From: Zasmidium citrigriseum
Taxonomy: Eukaryota; Ascomycota; Dothideomycetes; Mycosphaerellales; Mycosphaerellaceae
Length of the DNA stretch: 64,000 nt
Direction of reading: 5' to 3'
Assembly: GCA_002786025.1 (NCBI GenBank)
Contig: NHNW01000026.1
Span: 62,001-126,000, forward strand
The notes under the pieces: generated by a model
Told to the model about the DNA's origin: nothing
Databases searched by the model: none
What the model saw: the letters and a program-made list of their open reading frames with translations, nothing else
Program-made: the position numbers and the translations under genes
In this document: piece by piece, positions 10,057 to 22,700 of the stretch
Layout: the number at the start of each line of letters is the position of its first letter
Position numbering within the stretch: position 1 is the first letter of the stretch

Positions 10057-12175
10057 TCAAAATACTAGGTCTGCTGAACCGAAGCCGTTGAGAAAATTTG
10101 TGTGATGTTCCAGAGTTCCTTGTGCCATCAGCATGCAGCCACGATCCGGTATATCCAGCGAGTTCATGTTGCTGAAGATCTCATCTTGTCCAGACCCGAG
10201 CGAAGGCACCATGTGGGGGCTTATCGAGTCTGTCAACTGTGCTGTGTCAAGCGAGGAGGCAGCAAAGCTCTTCGCCGCCTCGTGTGATCGGTTCGATGGG
10301 TCAATTCGTCCTCCTCGCCCATTCGATCCCATCCTCCTCCAAACCTCCAAAAACGCCGCCGCAACCTGCCTACCAAGCTCCCCAACCGCAGCCATCAGAG
10401 CCCTCTCCACTCTGCCATGAAGCTCCCTCACATGCCTCTGAACCTGCACATCGTCCCTCAACAACGGTCCATTCACAACAAGTCTCAGAGCACTCATCGA
10501 GTATACTGCCCTTACAAAGGCCACTGTAGGAAGGTTTCCCAACGCATCGGCCGTCATCGAGGCAAAAGTATCTAGAAGCTTGTAGCAAGCGTCCATGAAA
10601 GGAACCGCGGCTCGCATGTACACTGGAGCTGACATTGGGGGAGTCTGCTTGTAAAAGTGTTGTGGGAGATCATTGCTGCAGAGGATTGGATAGACGACGA
10701 GGGAGGAGAGTTCGTGGTAGGCGTGGAGGGGAATCTCGAGAATCTTGGCTTTGCAGTAGAGGTGGTGGATTGTTAGGGACTCTGCGAGAATCAGTCGATG
10801 ACAACCCAAAGTGTTCTGGCAGACAGCGGTCTTACCGTTCATGATACCAGGCTCCAATCCATTTTCCCACGCCTCCAGCTGTCTTTGAAAGCAGTAGACC
10901 TGCGAGGCAATATCAGGGTCGCGAGCTAGACACGATCCTTGGACGTGTTTCTGATCGGGCGTAATATTCTGCGCCTCCTCAGCAATCATCTGCAGCTTGA
11001 CCCAAGCCAACGATCGCTTATCATTGATATCGACAACGTGCTCTTCGAATCGCCCCAGACAGTCTTGCAGCAAAGGCGTCATCTTCATCATATTCTCTCG
11101 TCTCAGACTCACTGCAACACTGCAACCCATCAGCTCAAGCTCAGCCAGAATGATCACACACTCACCAAGAGCAAGAAAGATAAACCGCCAACAAAATCCT
11201 CGCCTCCTCCATCGCTGTGTCCTTTCTCGCCGGCACTCTCCAATCAATCTTCCCAAGCCCCAACTGCAAAGCCATCGTCGCCGCAACATGAATCCACTGA
11301 TAGAAATTGACGCCCTCCTGAAGACCATGCGGGACACAGTACCAGACTTCCATCACCAGCAACGCCTGGACAAGCTCAATGCTTCTCTCACCTCCGACGA
11401 TGACCTTCATGGCTAGTCTCTTCGTGAGCTCTTCGTGGAGGCGTGTGAAGAGAGAGCCGGGGCCGGACATGCTTGCTGCGGTGATCATGGCGAGGAGGAG
11501 GGTTGGTTTTGTTGAGGCTAGGGTTGAGAACGTGTCGTTCGCGAATAGAAGGATCAGTGGAAACTGTTGAACGGTCGTGGTCTTGAACTTTTCCAGTAGC
11601 TGTCGTGCGTCTTCCAAGGCGAGGAGATCCGGTACGACGCCTGGTAGAGTTGGCACTTCCAGATTGAAATTCGTCCAGTGCTGGTCAATAACATAATCTT
11701 CCTGGCCAACTGGATCCATCGCAAAAGCCCCTCTCCCCATCGACTGACCAGATGATCCAGACTCCGGCGTCAAAGGAAACATCATCGTTGACAAAGTCTC
11801 TCCGTTAGAAACGTTGTCCATCGCCATCATCACCTTTCCCAATTCCATCTGCTCGATTTCTTCCCCTCCACACCCCTTCTTCGCCCTCCCCGTCAACCCC
11901 TCAATCTCCTTCAACTGCACTTCCAAATCATTGACCCGCGCGTGCTGCCCCATTATCAGTCCCAGATCCATATGAACACCTCCAGTCCCTGGAGAATCAC
12001 TCACCATCCTCTTCCTCCTCTTCCTCGCCGCCCTCGGCATCAAAGAACACTCCCACCCCGCCCCTTCACACCGTCGACACTTCTCTCCTTTCCCATCCTC
12101 GGCAGTGCTACTCCGAATGCACTTGGCCTTGGCGGTGCGACAATTCTTGCAGGCGGCGTTGAAAGTTGACGACAT
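10057..12175 (-). CDS. Zn2Cys6 (Gal4-type) transcription factor
   Basis: Two exons (12175-11166, 11119-10057) give 690 residues, joined by a 46 nt intron with GTGAGT donor. The Gal4-type zinc cluster is at residues 8-45 with spacing C-x2-C-x6-C-x13-C-x2-C-x6-C (CKNCRTAKAKC ... CRRC ... C). A basic linker (RAARKRRKRM) and a weak leucine-rich dimerisation stretch near residue 80-95 follow. The remaining 550 residues resemble the helical middle-homology region of fungal regulators (IHVAATMALQLGLGKIDW, then the second exon). It is a nuclear DNA-binding regulator with unknown targets. An upstream Met at 12208 is in frame, but 12175 starts directly before the zinc cluster as in relatives. Confidence 0.9.
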
Positions 12176-12655
12176 GGCCAACAAAGATAGCAGTGGGAAC
12201 AACTTCACATGCCAATGTCAAACATTGCCCTCAAATAGAAACCATCCAATGATCCAGCCCTCGTGACGTCCATCTCTTGGACCTCTTGGCATCTCTCGCG
12301 CTAGACATAGCGATACCGCATCGAGCAGCTTCGGACCTTCACCATCCCCCGAACCTCCACACCAGCAAGGGAAAACAACAGCGAGCTGCTTTCTCATCAA
12401 TACTAAGAAATAACGTAAGAAAAGGGACTAAAAAGATCAATAGTCTTCATCAAAAATCAAAATCTCTACCCTGACACACACATACGCTACCCGCTCTGGA
12501 CTTTTTCTATTCTCCACACAGTGCGTGTTTGCCCTCGAATCAACCCAAAATAGGCCCCCAATCTCATCATTCGCTCCGTGACTCCTCCGCCTTGCGCCGT
12601 CCGCAATGCTTCATGTCGCTGTCATGAGAGCAATTACCAAGCCTGCCCAATCGTA
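12176..12655. other. Intergenic, no gene seen
   Basis: About 480 bp between the regulator start and the COPI gamma stop, both minus strand. It must hold the regulator promoter and the COPI 3' UTR. No RNA gene, repeat or further ORF is supported. Confidence 0.45.
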
Positions 12656-15542
12656 TTAAGCCACGCCGCCAACAACAAGCGCCGCCAGGCCGTCTTCTTC
12701 GCTTCGGGCGGTGATCTTGACTGTAACGCCAGACTTGGCCGAGTATGCCATCCGAACGGTGCTGGCGACCTTTCCGCCGGTGACGGACTTGCCGTAAAGC
12801 TTCAAAGTATGTGTGCTTGTCGACAGGGCGACCTCGCTTCCCTCCAGCGGTTGCATGCCAAGCGCACTGACCAAAAGTTCGACAGCGTCTGTGATGCCCT
12901 TCGCGTTCGACAGTTGTAGAGTTTCCGAGGCTTCATCTTCGACAGGCAGGCCAGACCAGATGTTGTCAAAGCTACCAGCAAATGCAGGCAGAACATAATC
13001 GGCACCAGTGATATCCAGATCTCCGACTTGGTACTCGTCCTCATATCCTTCTTCCTCAGGTTCTGAGGTCGTAGGGTCAATCTCCTTGAGCGTAAACTTG
13101 AGGACGTTGGTGAACGAGGCTGGAACGAATGCCTGGTCCGCCGGCCGCGAGAACGAGGTGTATACAGTTCCAGGCTCGTCGGTCTTGAGCAATGGTACGG
13201 GAATGATGAATCCATCGTCTTCCAGTGGCGATTCTTCGCCTTCTTCCCCGGGTGATGGATTTGAGATGACGGTGACATCTGTGAGTACGTAGTCCGCGAG
13301 GGTGTTCTTGATGTCGTACTGCAGGACAATGTGCTCCTTGAAAAGATGCTTGATGGCTGTGACGGCGTATTCGGTGCCACTTTCCGTGAGCTCGATGCCG
13401 GGGCTGCTCTTGAGCACTGGGCCGTACGACGAGAACTCTGGGATGGCTTGCAGCTGTTTGGCGTACTTCTGTGTGGCGACGGTCGCTTGTTGCGCGGCCT
13501 CGGCGGCGGAAGTGTCGGTCTTCTTTGGTCCCACAGTTGGTGCCTTAAGGGTTGGGGTCGCGGTCGTGAGCTTCTTGGTCCGGTCTTCGGCGAGGGACTG
13601 TTCGCGAGTGACAACAGGAACGTTGGAAAAGTCGAAAGGGTTTGCGAACGCCTCTGCGCTGCCACCGTTGACGTAGTGGGCGAGTTGATCTTCGAGTACA
13701 GGCAGAGAGAACATGGAGTCTGTGAACTGTCAGCAACTTGCGTCTCGCCTTTCGTAACGTGTTGATCTTACCGTTTCGAATGAACTTCGCCGCGACCTCG
13801 TCATCTTCCTCCTTCATAAGTCGCAAGTTCAAGGCAGCACGATCTCGAACTTCGTCGTCAAGGTCGTCGAGACACCTGGTAAGAAGAACACGTACGCTGC
13901 GCTTGACTTCAGGATCCTTCTGGCCAACGCCAAATTTGGCCAGAGCAGTGACTGCTGCAGCTCGTACAATGGCATTCTCCAGAACCACACGGTTGTAGAT
14001 GTAGCGGATGTACTTCGTGGGCTGAGCAGTCCTTGGTCCCTCCATGCCGAGCAAATGCAGAATCCGGACGGCAAGCTTGGTGAACTCGCAGTCCTCAATG
14101 AACTCGCACAGATGAGCGAGCGCATCCTCCTTGCTCTCCGGCACGAACTTGATGAGGTCGAACATGCTCTCGACGACGCTGCGCTTGAACTCGTAGCCAC
14201 CCTCATCACGCAAGATGCCGGACAGGAAAGCCAACATGCGCGCTTGCTTGGATGGGAATTTCAAGCACAATGTTCGGATAGCCTCGACGATCGTGACCTT
14301 GAACTCGTCTGTGATCTCGGCCATAAAGCCGCTGATCTGGGTCATGAGACGATCCACAGAAGCCTCGTTTCCAGTCTTGAGCAGGGTGGTAATGGCGAAA
14401 GTGGCGACGGATCGGTTCGAGTTGGAAATAAGAGATTCGATGTCGGGGTTGCATTGTCGTACAGCATCGGGCTTGAACGAGGCGAACTGGTGGAGTATGC
14501 GGATCGCAGCGAACTTGGTGACCGCTCGTGGGGAGGTAAGGAAGAGCTGCAAGACGTGGATCGCTTGACCAATCTCGGCGTCTGTAAGATCTGGCATCTC
14601 GCAGATGGCCTTGGCAGCCTCAAAGTTGACCATCTCGCTCTTGTCTCGCAGCCATTCGTCCAAGAGCTTCATCATTGGTTTCCTCAAGCTCGGGTCGTCC
14701 TCGGCCAGTTTGGCAGCCAGCCTGACGAGCATCACTCTGGCAGCTGGTGACTTGACGACACCAGCAGCGCTGTACTGTTGCACCATCTTCACCAGAGCCA
14801 TGCGGTCATGCGAGCGCATCTGGTACAGCAATCCAATGGCATGGTATTGTGTCATGAAATTGGTGTTCGCTGCAGCCATCTGATGCGCTGATGAGCCTCC
14901 AAATCCCATGAAACCTCCCGAGGACTTGGCGGATGAAGCAGCTTCCTGCGTCTCGCTCTGCCATCTTCGCACAATATCCCTTGCGATTGGAAGGAGGTGG
15001 TATGAGGAGACTAGAGCCGCGGAAGACACAGATGGCGTCTTGTCCACGATCGCAGTCTTGATGTTGCGCTCAATGGCCTGTACAGTGGAGGCGTCTATTA
15101 TCCGGCACAGCGCGCGAATGGCATTGGCTCTATAGACCACATCACTCCCCACCGCGGTATCCTTCATTATACTGCTCGTGACCATGATGACATCTTCGGC
15201 AGTCTGCGCGAGCTCTTTGATGACCAAATAGACCATCTGGCGGAGGGAGGCATCCTTGTTCTGGAACAGCTTGGAGATGCCAAAAAATAGGGAGGTGGCC
15301 TCGTTGGTGGGGAACTTCTCGCCGGTGAACAGGAGGAGCGAGATCTTGGTCAGGAGGATGCGGCATTTTCGCGGCGATATGGGCGACGTGTTGAAGACTC
15401 GGGCTGAAAGAGTAAGGTATCGTGGTCAGCGCAATGGTCAATAAGGGCGGAGGGGGGAGGTGGATGTACCTTCCTGGAAGACGGAAGTGCGATCGACCTT
15501 GACGATGCCGGCATCGTCCTCGTCCTTTTTGTACTGGGCCAT
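12656..15542 (-). CDS. SEC21: Coatomer (COPI) subunit gamma
   Basis: Three exons (15542-15470, 15403-13772, 13719-12656) encode 922 residues, the usual length for gamma-COP, and all phases agree. The start MAQYKKDEDDAGIVKVDRTS and the following ARVFNTSPISPRKCRILLTKI match the family N-terminus. Residues 25-560 form the adaptin-type HEAT-repeat trunk (MVYLVIKELA, ANAIRALCRI, QYHAIGLLYQMRSHDRMALVKM). After a Pro/Thr/Ala-rich linker, residues from about 650 form the appendage domain, ending in LAALVVGGVA. The protein is part of the heptameric coat for retrograde Golgi-to-ER vesicles and should be essential. Its start codon is only about 230 bp from the heavily mutated AT-rich block. Confidence 0.97.
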
Positions 15543-16201
15543 GGCGGGGGTCAATTGCTCCTATCGGAGCGGCATAAGTCGGGGGTGGAGGTTTGGCGGT
15601 GGTGGTGTTGCAGTCTGGCCGTCGGCGGATGTGGTGGTGTTGGTGGATGTATCGTCTGCAAGGAGGAGTTCGTGTTGCCAGCTGTTCGTTAGCGCCGGGT
15701 ATACCCGGATAGCGTCAAACCAGTTACCTAGCGTCGCCTACTTCATGCAATTATTGCATATGCTCTAGACGCTTAATTCGAGTAGTTTTTTTCCTAATAT
15801 AACGAGTATACTTAAAGCTATAAATAGAAATTAAAATAAAGTTATAGTCTTAGCTTATAAGTTTATACTATATACGTTATTCCCTATAGATCCTATACCT
15901 ACTACTATCTTTATATATAAAGATTAGGAATAACTAGGTAGATTATAGTCTTTAAAACTTAGTAATTATAAAGGTTAGGTACTTAGCTTAATATTACTTA
16001 ATTACTAGCCTCTTAGAACCTTATATACTAGCCTTCTATATTAATAACTACTTAGTACCTATCTTCTATACTCTTAAGGTAGTATCTTATTATCTAAGAG
16101 GGTATTAATTACTATACTCTAGGTAATATAGTATAGACTAAATAGTAACTCTCTTATATATATATTATTATATATATCTATCTACTCTCTAAAGCTAGAA
16201 G

Positions 16202-17150
16202 CTATATAGGTAAGCCTACTACGTAATATAATACCTACTCTAGTACTTCTTTAATATCTTAGGTACTCTTAATATTATCTAAATAAGGGTATACCTTATA
16301 TATAAGCCTCTTAAGATATAGCTATAAGGATTTAATAGAGTTAAGATCTAGGCTATAAGGTAGCTAGCCTATAAAGACTTCTACGCTATATATCTTAAAC
16401 TACTCTCTAATTCTAATAGCTATATATATAAGGGTATTATCTTATATAACTACCTAGCTAGGTACGTAGAAAGGTACGAGTCTAGTATTAAGTATCTATT
16501 TATAGAAGGCTATAGAGTATCTATTCCTTCGTAACTTAGAGTCTCTTTCTATAACTACTAATTCTAACCTCTTCTTATACTTATAGATAGTAGCCTAAAC
16601 TATAATAGATATGTCTTTACCCTTCTTATAAGGATTAATTATTTCCTTATACTACTTCTACTCTAGAGTATAAAAATACTATACTCTTTACTTACTACTT
16701 CCTTACTCTAAAGAGTACTTATCTAAGAAGATATATTATATCTATCTTTAAGGTATTAAATAGATATAATTCCTTATAAACTCTAGCCTTTTATAGGTAT
16801 ACTTCTTACTTAATAGTAAACGCTTTTTAGCTACTTAGATTATAATACCTACCTCTTTAAGTATCTATTTAAGAGTAGATATTAAGATCTTAAACTTATA
16901 CGCTTCTTAGAGCTACTAGTACGTAAGAAGTAGCTATAACCTTACTTCTTAGATAACTTTATATTAAGATCTCTTATTAAATTTATATAGCCGTCTACTA
17001 CGTAGCTACGTTTTAAAGGTATTATATTATTTAGCTTAAGAGTAGATAGTACGTATAGTAGATTTAGGGATTTTAAGAGCCTTTAAGATTTCTAACTAAG
17101 TTACGCTACTCTTATAGCTTATATATACTTATACGTATATTGTTAGAGGT
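16202..17150 (-). mobile_element. Tc1/mariner-superfamily transposase relic, RIP-inactivated
   Basis: Read on the minus strand in one unbroken frame (no indel, only stops) the region gives a helix-turn-helix segment near 17104-17045 (LEILKALKIPKSTI), then a DDE-type catalytic core. The first Asp lies in FLDK at about 16723, the second in DNTLIYIA at 16441-16439, and the third acidic site in LPYSLDLNSIK near 16333, where the expected Glu now reads Lys. Spacing from second Asp to third site is 35 residues. The frame ends with VLYYVVGLPI and a stop at 16204-16202. Every in-frame stop is TAG or TAA, as expected when TGG, CAG or CAA mutate by RIP. I did not find terminal inverted repeats; the upstream edge near 17150 is approximate. 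Confidence 0.85.
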
Positions 17151-19200
17151 AATTAGTATTTAGTAATATAATTAGGGTATATAGATATTAAGGGAAGACG
17201 TAGTTATAGTATTATATAGTATTAAAAGGAAAGGGTTAAAACGTAAAGGAAGCGTAGTACGCGTTACTACGTAAACTTTTAAGCTAGTACTATACTATAA
17301 TATATTAGTATAAAATTATAGTAGATAGAAGTTTCGCCTAGTAGGTACTTAGATAGCTTATATATAGCTTAGTCTAGCTTTACTATTAAGTTAATATATA
17401 ACTACTTTCTTCTACCTACTACTTACTAGCTACTACTATATATTTAATTATTACTATTATATTCTAATATACTAAGTAAATAGTATAGATAAAGCTTATA
17501 AAGTATATATATTAAAATATAATATATTAGTAGTACTATAATACTATAAAGCTAACTAAATCTAACCTTTAATATCTACTATCTATCTATACTCTAAGAA
17601 CCTTAAATCTACTAAGAAACGTTATTTAGCACCCTTTCTAGTAGTAGCTAATTAGAGGCTAAGAAACTATATATAATTATTATATAATTCTTACGTTATA
17701 ATACGTAAATAATACGTTTTAGGCTAGCTTATATCTACTATTATCTATAGTAGCTTCTTTAGCCTACGTTAATAAGCCTATATATTAATATAAGTCTAGT
17801 AAATTATATATCCTTAGCTAAAGGTTATAAGAAGAGTATAAAGATAACTATAGAAGTACTAGATCTACTTTAAATACCTTTATAGTACTATTAGACTTAT
17901 ACTTATTATCTACTTTAGTCTCTTCTTACTTAATTTACTCTAAGGTAATAATAGTAGTATTAAGGATAATTAGCTTAGCTTCTATAATATTATCTAGTTT
18001 ATCTACTTCTTTCTTTAACTTAATTAATACTAATAACTTAAGGTTAGTAAGCTTCTTAAGGTTAATCTTTTACTTCTTATAAGGCTAGCTTTACTCTACT
18101 AAAGTTAGGCTAATAGGTACCTTAGGCGATAAGCCTATAGAGTACTAGTATAAGGTTCGTAGGTATAAGGTAGGTAAAGATAAGAATAACTCGTTTAGAT
18201 AGATACTACTTAAATTAATAGAGAGAGAAAGGAAAGGGAAAGAGAGAGGCTTCCTCTAAGGAAGACTCTACTTACGCTAGGCTATTCTAGGCTAGTCTAG
18301 CTAGGAGTAGCCGAGGCTCTATTACGTACTAGGCCTAGCTAGTAGGTACTAGCCGTAATAACTAGCTTAGTACTTATAGTACTTTTTATACTATACTTTA
18401 AATACTCTTTCTTTTTTAGTTATTAGTCTAAGTTATTATAAAAACGAGCTAAGTACTCTACGTATAATAAAGCTAATAAGAAGAAGGCTATAATATAGGT
18501 ATAACGTAATAGAGTAGCTATCTACTTAATAGGTATATTATAGTATATAGAACGCTCTTAACTAAACTAAGGGTTAGAAGATAAACTAATTTCTACCTTT
18601 TACTTAAGACGTATACGTCTTCTATTTAAATCTCTATTATACTAGATCTATAGGGATCTAATATACTAGGATCTATAGCTCTCTATTTCTATTCTCTAAG
18701 CTAAAATATACGTAACCTCTATATACTATAGGTATTATGCCTAACCTTTCCTCTTAGCTAGCTAGATCTACTAACCTAGCTACTAAGACTAGGCTTCTAA
18801 CTTTACCTTCTAATCCTACTTTTATAATAGTAGAGGTAGAGGATATTATAGAAGAGCGTCTAGTATTATATAGTTAAATATACTATAATAGGACTATAAT
18901 AATAGAGTTAGGTATAAATAATCTAATATTTAATAAGCTATCTAGAAGAAGGGTAAAAGAAGTAGAGTAGTTATAAGCCTACTAAGCTAGGCATTAGTAG
19001 GCTAAGCTAGAGTTATATAAGTATATATAACTTAAGTATTAACCTTAGCTTATAATAATCCTTAAATTTATAATAGTTATATCTTTTCTATATCTATTAT
19101 TTTACTTATCTATAGTAGAACTATAAATTTTTTAGGTATAGTCCTAACTTTATTTTATATCTTCTAGGGGTTTCCTAGGATTAATAGGAATACTAGGTCT

Positions 19201-19205
<5 letters not shown>

Positions 19206-19231
<26 letters not shown>
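19206..19231. repeat. (TA)n microsatellite
   Basis: A run of about 13 TA units inside the RIP block. It may be a product of RIP on a CA/TG repeat followed by slippage; no other function is apparent. Confidence 0.85.
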
Positions 19232-19735
19232 CTATCTATAAGTATTTATTAATTTCTATATAAAAGGTAACTATACTACCCTTTATAGTAGAGGACGCTC
19301 CTTTTACTTTATAGACTTTATAGCTAATATAGCTTTATCTAAAACCTTTTATAAGGCTAGTATTAATTATAGTATAATATTAATAACTTTTATTAATAAG
19401 AGTAGAGGTTCTAACGTTATTTTATAGGACTATGCTAGTATATATAAGGTTTCTATTTATGTCCTCCTTAACTCTATCCTATTTCTCTACTAATATCTAG
19501 GTAACTCCTAGCTCCTAACTCTAAGCGGGAGTTACTCTTTGCCCTATTCTTCGTTATCGTTCTCCGTAGGTTCTTTATTTAGGACTCTTATTAGGGACGA
19601 TAGGTGAAATGAAGTAGAGTGCGCATGAAATATGTAAATGCTATGAACGCATAAGTGGAGAGTAGGTGGCAAGGTGGGTGGGCGAGTAAGTGTAGGGCAA
19701 AGACGGATTGAGGCTACAATACAGAGCTGAGCTCT

Positions 19736-22700
19736 TCAGAGAAACTCGCTGATCTCTTCGTTCCTCGCTCGGAGACGTTGAGCCGCACCCTCAAGACGAT
19801 CGGCCTGCGAACGGAGAGCAGCAACCTGGGTCTCTAAGCATTCAATCTGGACCCGATTCTGCCCGCGCTCACGCTCCAAAGCCTCTCGCTTCCACTTCTC
19901 CTCCTCCTTCCTCCGCTCCTCGTGCGACTTTCGAGACTCTTCTTCTTGCTTCGCAGCAGCAGCGAGTAGTTGCTCCAGTCTGGCGATCTGCTGTGCGGCG
20001 TTGTTGTCCACGGTGGACTGGGGAGCTTTGTTGGTCGGAGGCTGCGTCTGCTGTGGATGTGCACTCTCCGTGTGGATGTCACGCTCCTGCGCGCTCGTGA
20101 AGGCCGTCTGGCAATGCAAACAATGGAACTCAGCCCGAATGGACCCATCATGCCCATCACCGCCAGTGACGGTCACAGGCGTCTCATGGGCATCCTTGAC
20201 ATGAGCGTCAAGCTCATCTCGAGAAGTGAAGGTGGTGTTGCAGGTTTCGCAGATGATCGACTGAGACTGGTGTCCTTTCTCCTCTCCTGAACTACCGTGA
20301 GAGGCATTGATGTGTGCCGCCAAGGCTTCAGCCGTCTCAAAGGAGTTCTCGCACTGAGTGCATATGACATGTTCGGCGTTAAGGTGAACCTGCAGCTGCT
20401 CCTCTGTGTGAAAGATGCCCACGCAGTATGCGCATGGTAGATTCGCTCTGAATGGGTTCTCGTCGATGCAGCTGGCGGAATGCTCAATTGCTTCATCTTC
20501 AGACTGAAAGCTCTTAGAGCAAGCGTTCGCGAGTGCGTGGGGGCAGCGATGGCGGGCGTGCCGCCTCCATTCAAAGTCTTGGAGCTTGGCATCGGGCATT
20601 TGGGTTGGCCGCTGGACGATTGTATAACCCGAAGTCCACTGGCCATTCTCATCTGTTGGAAGGACTTGTCGGCCTTTCTGCTGTTCGTAGATTGCGTAAT
20701 ACGGGATGCCACCCTGGCCCATTGCGACTTGAGGGTGCTGGCGTATAGCTCCGCGGCGGTGCACAGGGCTGTCGTCAAAGTACACCCAATGACCATCCAT
20801 GACGACGTATGCGACATAATGGCTGGATTGTGGCAAGTATACGCAGACAGCCTTGAGTCGGTACACGCAGTCCGTCCGCAACTCTGCGAAGCTCTTCAAA
20901 GCGGTCTCGGAAGGCAAAGTGACCCCATCTGCGTAAGGGAACATGTCCACAAATTCTGGCAGGTCGACGTGATTCAGGAAATGTCGGTTTCCACGGCTGA
21001 AGTGCATGAACAGGTATTTTGGGCAGACCGTGAGTCGGCTCCAGTACAATCGGGATCCTGCGTGCTCCTCTGGCTTATGGGGGCAGTTGACCTTGCTTTT
21101 TCGATCGATACGCTCCTTCGACCAACGGTCCAACATCGCGGTCAGGGAGAAGACATCATTTGACGCTGTTCCCTCTGGAAAGTTCAGCAGGAGACGGTAT
21201 TCATGCTCAAACATCCTCTTGATCCGTCCGCAAGACGGCTCATTGCATGAAAATTCTTTCGCAGTTTGCAGACAGAACAGAGTGAAGAGACTGGACTCTC
21301 TTCCTTCCAAAGTGTGAAGATGGAATCTCGAGACTGCGTCCATGTTGAGTGCATTGAGACCGTGGCCCTCGGGACGTTCGTCTCTATCCATCTCATCTTG
21401 CTCCGACTCTAGCAGTTTGAGGCGCTGTTGAAAGCTACCAGGAGTGGAAGTTTCGGTAGCGAGGACCATAGACTCGAATACCGTGAAGAAGAGATCGGCA
21501 GCATCGTTTTGTTCGCCAATCTTGAACTCTTTTAAGTGGAGCTTGCTGATACTGCTGAATAACCGGCTCATGTCCCAAAATGGAAGTTGTTCGTCACTGG
21601 CCGCCAACTTGAGAAAGACGCTCTGCAGATCCTTCATTGCTGTTGCGGAGCGTTCTAGATGAAGAGTTGACAGCTCATCAATCTTCTGTTCGTCTCCTGG
21701 ATTGTAGCTGTAGGAGGATGTGAGCCAATAGGCTGGAGATCTTCCGGAAGCTCGATTTGATCTGGCCTGGATCGTGTTCGGGTTGACAACGAAGGTGTAA
21801 ACGTCATCTAGTCCACGCATGATCTGCAATGATGCCGACGCGTAGCAGGTGTGGCCTAAATTAACCATGTTCATCAAGCCCTGCAGATGAGATCCTGGGG
21901 TGCCGCCCGGAATTCCAGCAGTAGGAGTGTACATCTCGTCCTCGGCCTGCTTGCATGTTGGGCACAACAGCATTTGAGGGTCGGCAGAGCTGGCTTCGGA
22001 GCATTCTTTGTGCATGGGGACTGAGTTGTTCTCATGTTGAGGACAGTGAATCATCTCGGAGAGACTGGCTGGTCTGCTGCAAACAGTGCAGGTCATGACA
22101 CCACCAACGGATGGAGTAGATGGCGGTGCGTCTCTGTCTGGAGCATCTTCTGCCAGCAGTAAGTTCACTTCGGCGACAATGCCCTTGAAGAGTGTGGAAT
22201 CGCCCGACTCGGCAGCCGCTTCAAGCCGGGACAGCATGTTCTTCACGTCTTCATGCGCGGATCTCGCCGGGTGAAGCTCCAACCACTGCTCGCTGAGTGT
22301 GTCGAAAGTTTCAAGAAGCTCTTCTTGGACAAGTCTCGCAAATTCTGCGTCAGTGATGCGGTCGTTGTCGTCCTCGTCCACCTCAGCCTCGTACATCTCA
22401 TCCTCGTCCATCTCATCATATTCAGCCGTAGTCTCATCAGCCACGCCACCGACCTGCGTAGCACGTGGAAGCCGCTGAGGCCCAAATTTCTTGGGATAGA
22501 GGTGCTTCAAAGACGGCAGATCTTCGCTGGGACGATTGTAATAATCGGTATCGGCGTCGTGCGTGATCGATGACAACATTTCGATTGCCAGGTTGCGATT
22601 GGCAGGCGAGTGATCGCTCCAAATCAGATTCGAGATCCAGATCTGAGGACCGATCGTCCGAAGGGCATCATTGTAATCGGCCAATGACTCTGGGTCCTTG

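Larger units (their letters stand above)
15776..19590. repeat. RIP-mutated AT-rich block
   Basis: For about 3.8 kb the sequence is dominated by TA-rich tracts. CA and TG dinucleotides are nearly absent (only a handful seen by eye, for example near 17138, 17629, 18739, 18991 and 19432), while CG and CC are still present. This is the pattern left by C-to-T change at CpA on both strands (RIP). Borders are sharp: normal composition ends near 15775 and returns near 19590. At least one DNA transposon relic (16202-17150) is inside. The remaining 2.5 kb (about 17.2-19.6 kb) very likely holds other decayed elements that I could not classify. No intact gene is present. Confidence 0.95.

Noticed and set aside
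12802..13665. Minus-strand frame of 287 codons inside SEC21
   Set aside because: Shifted shadow of the COPI gamma C-terminal exon; Ser/Arg/Pro-rich translation without domains.
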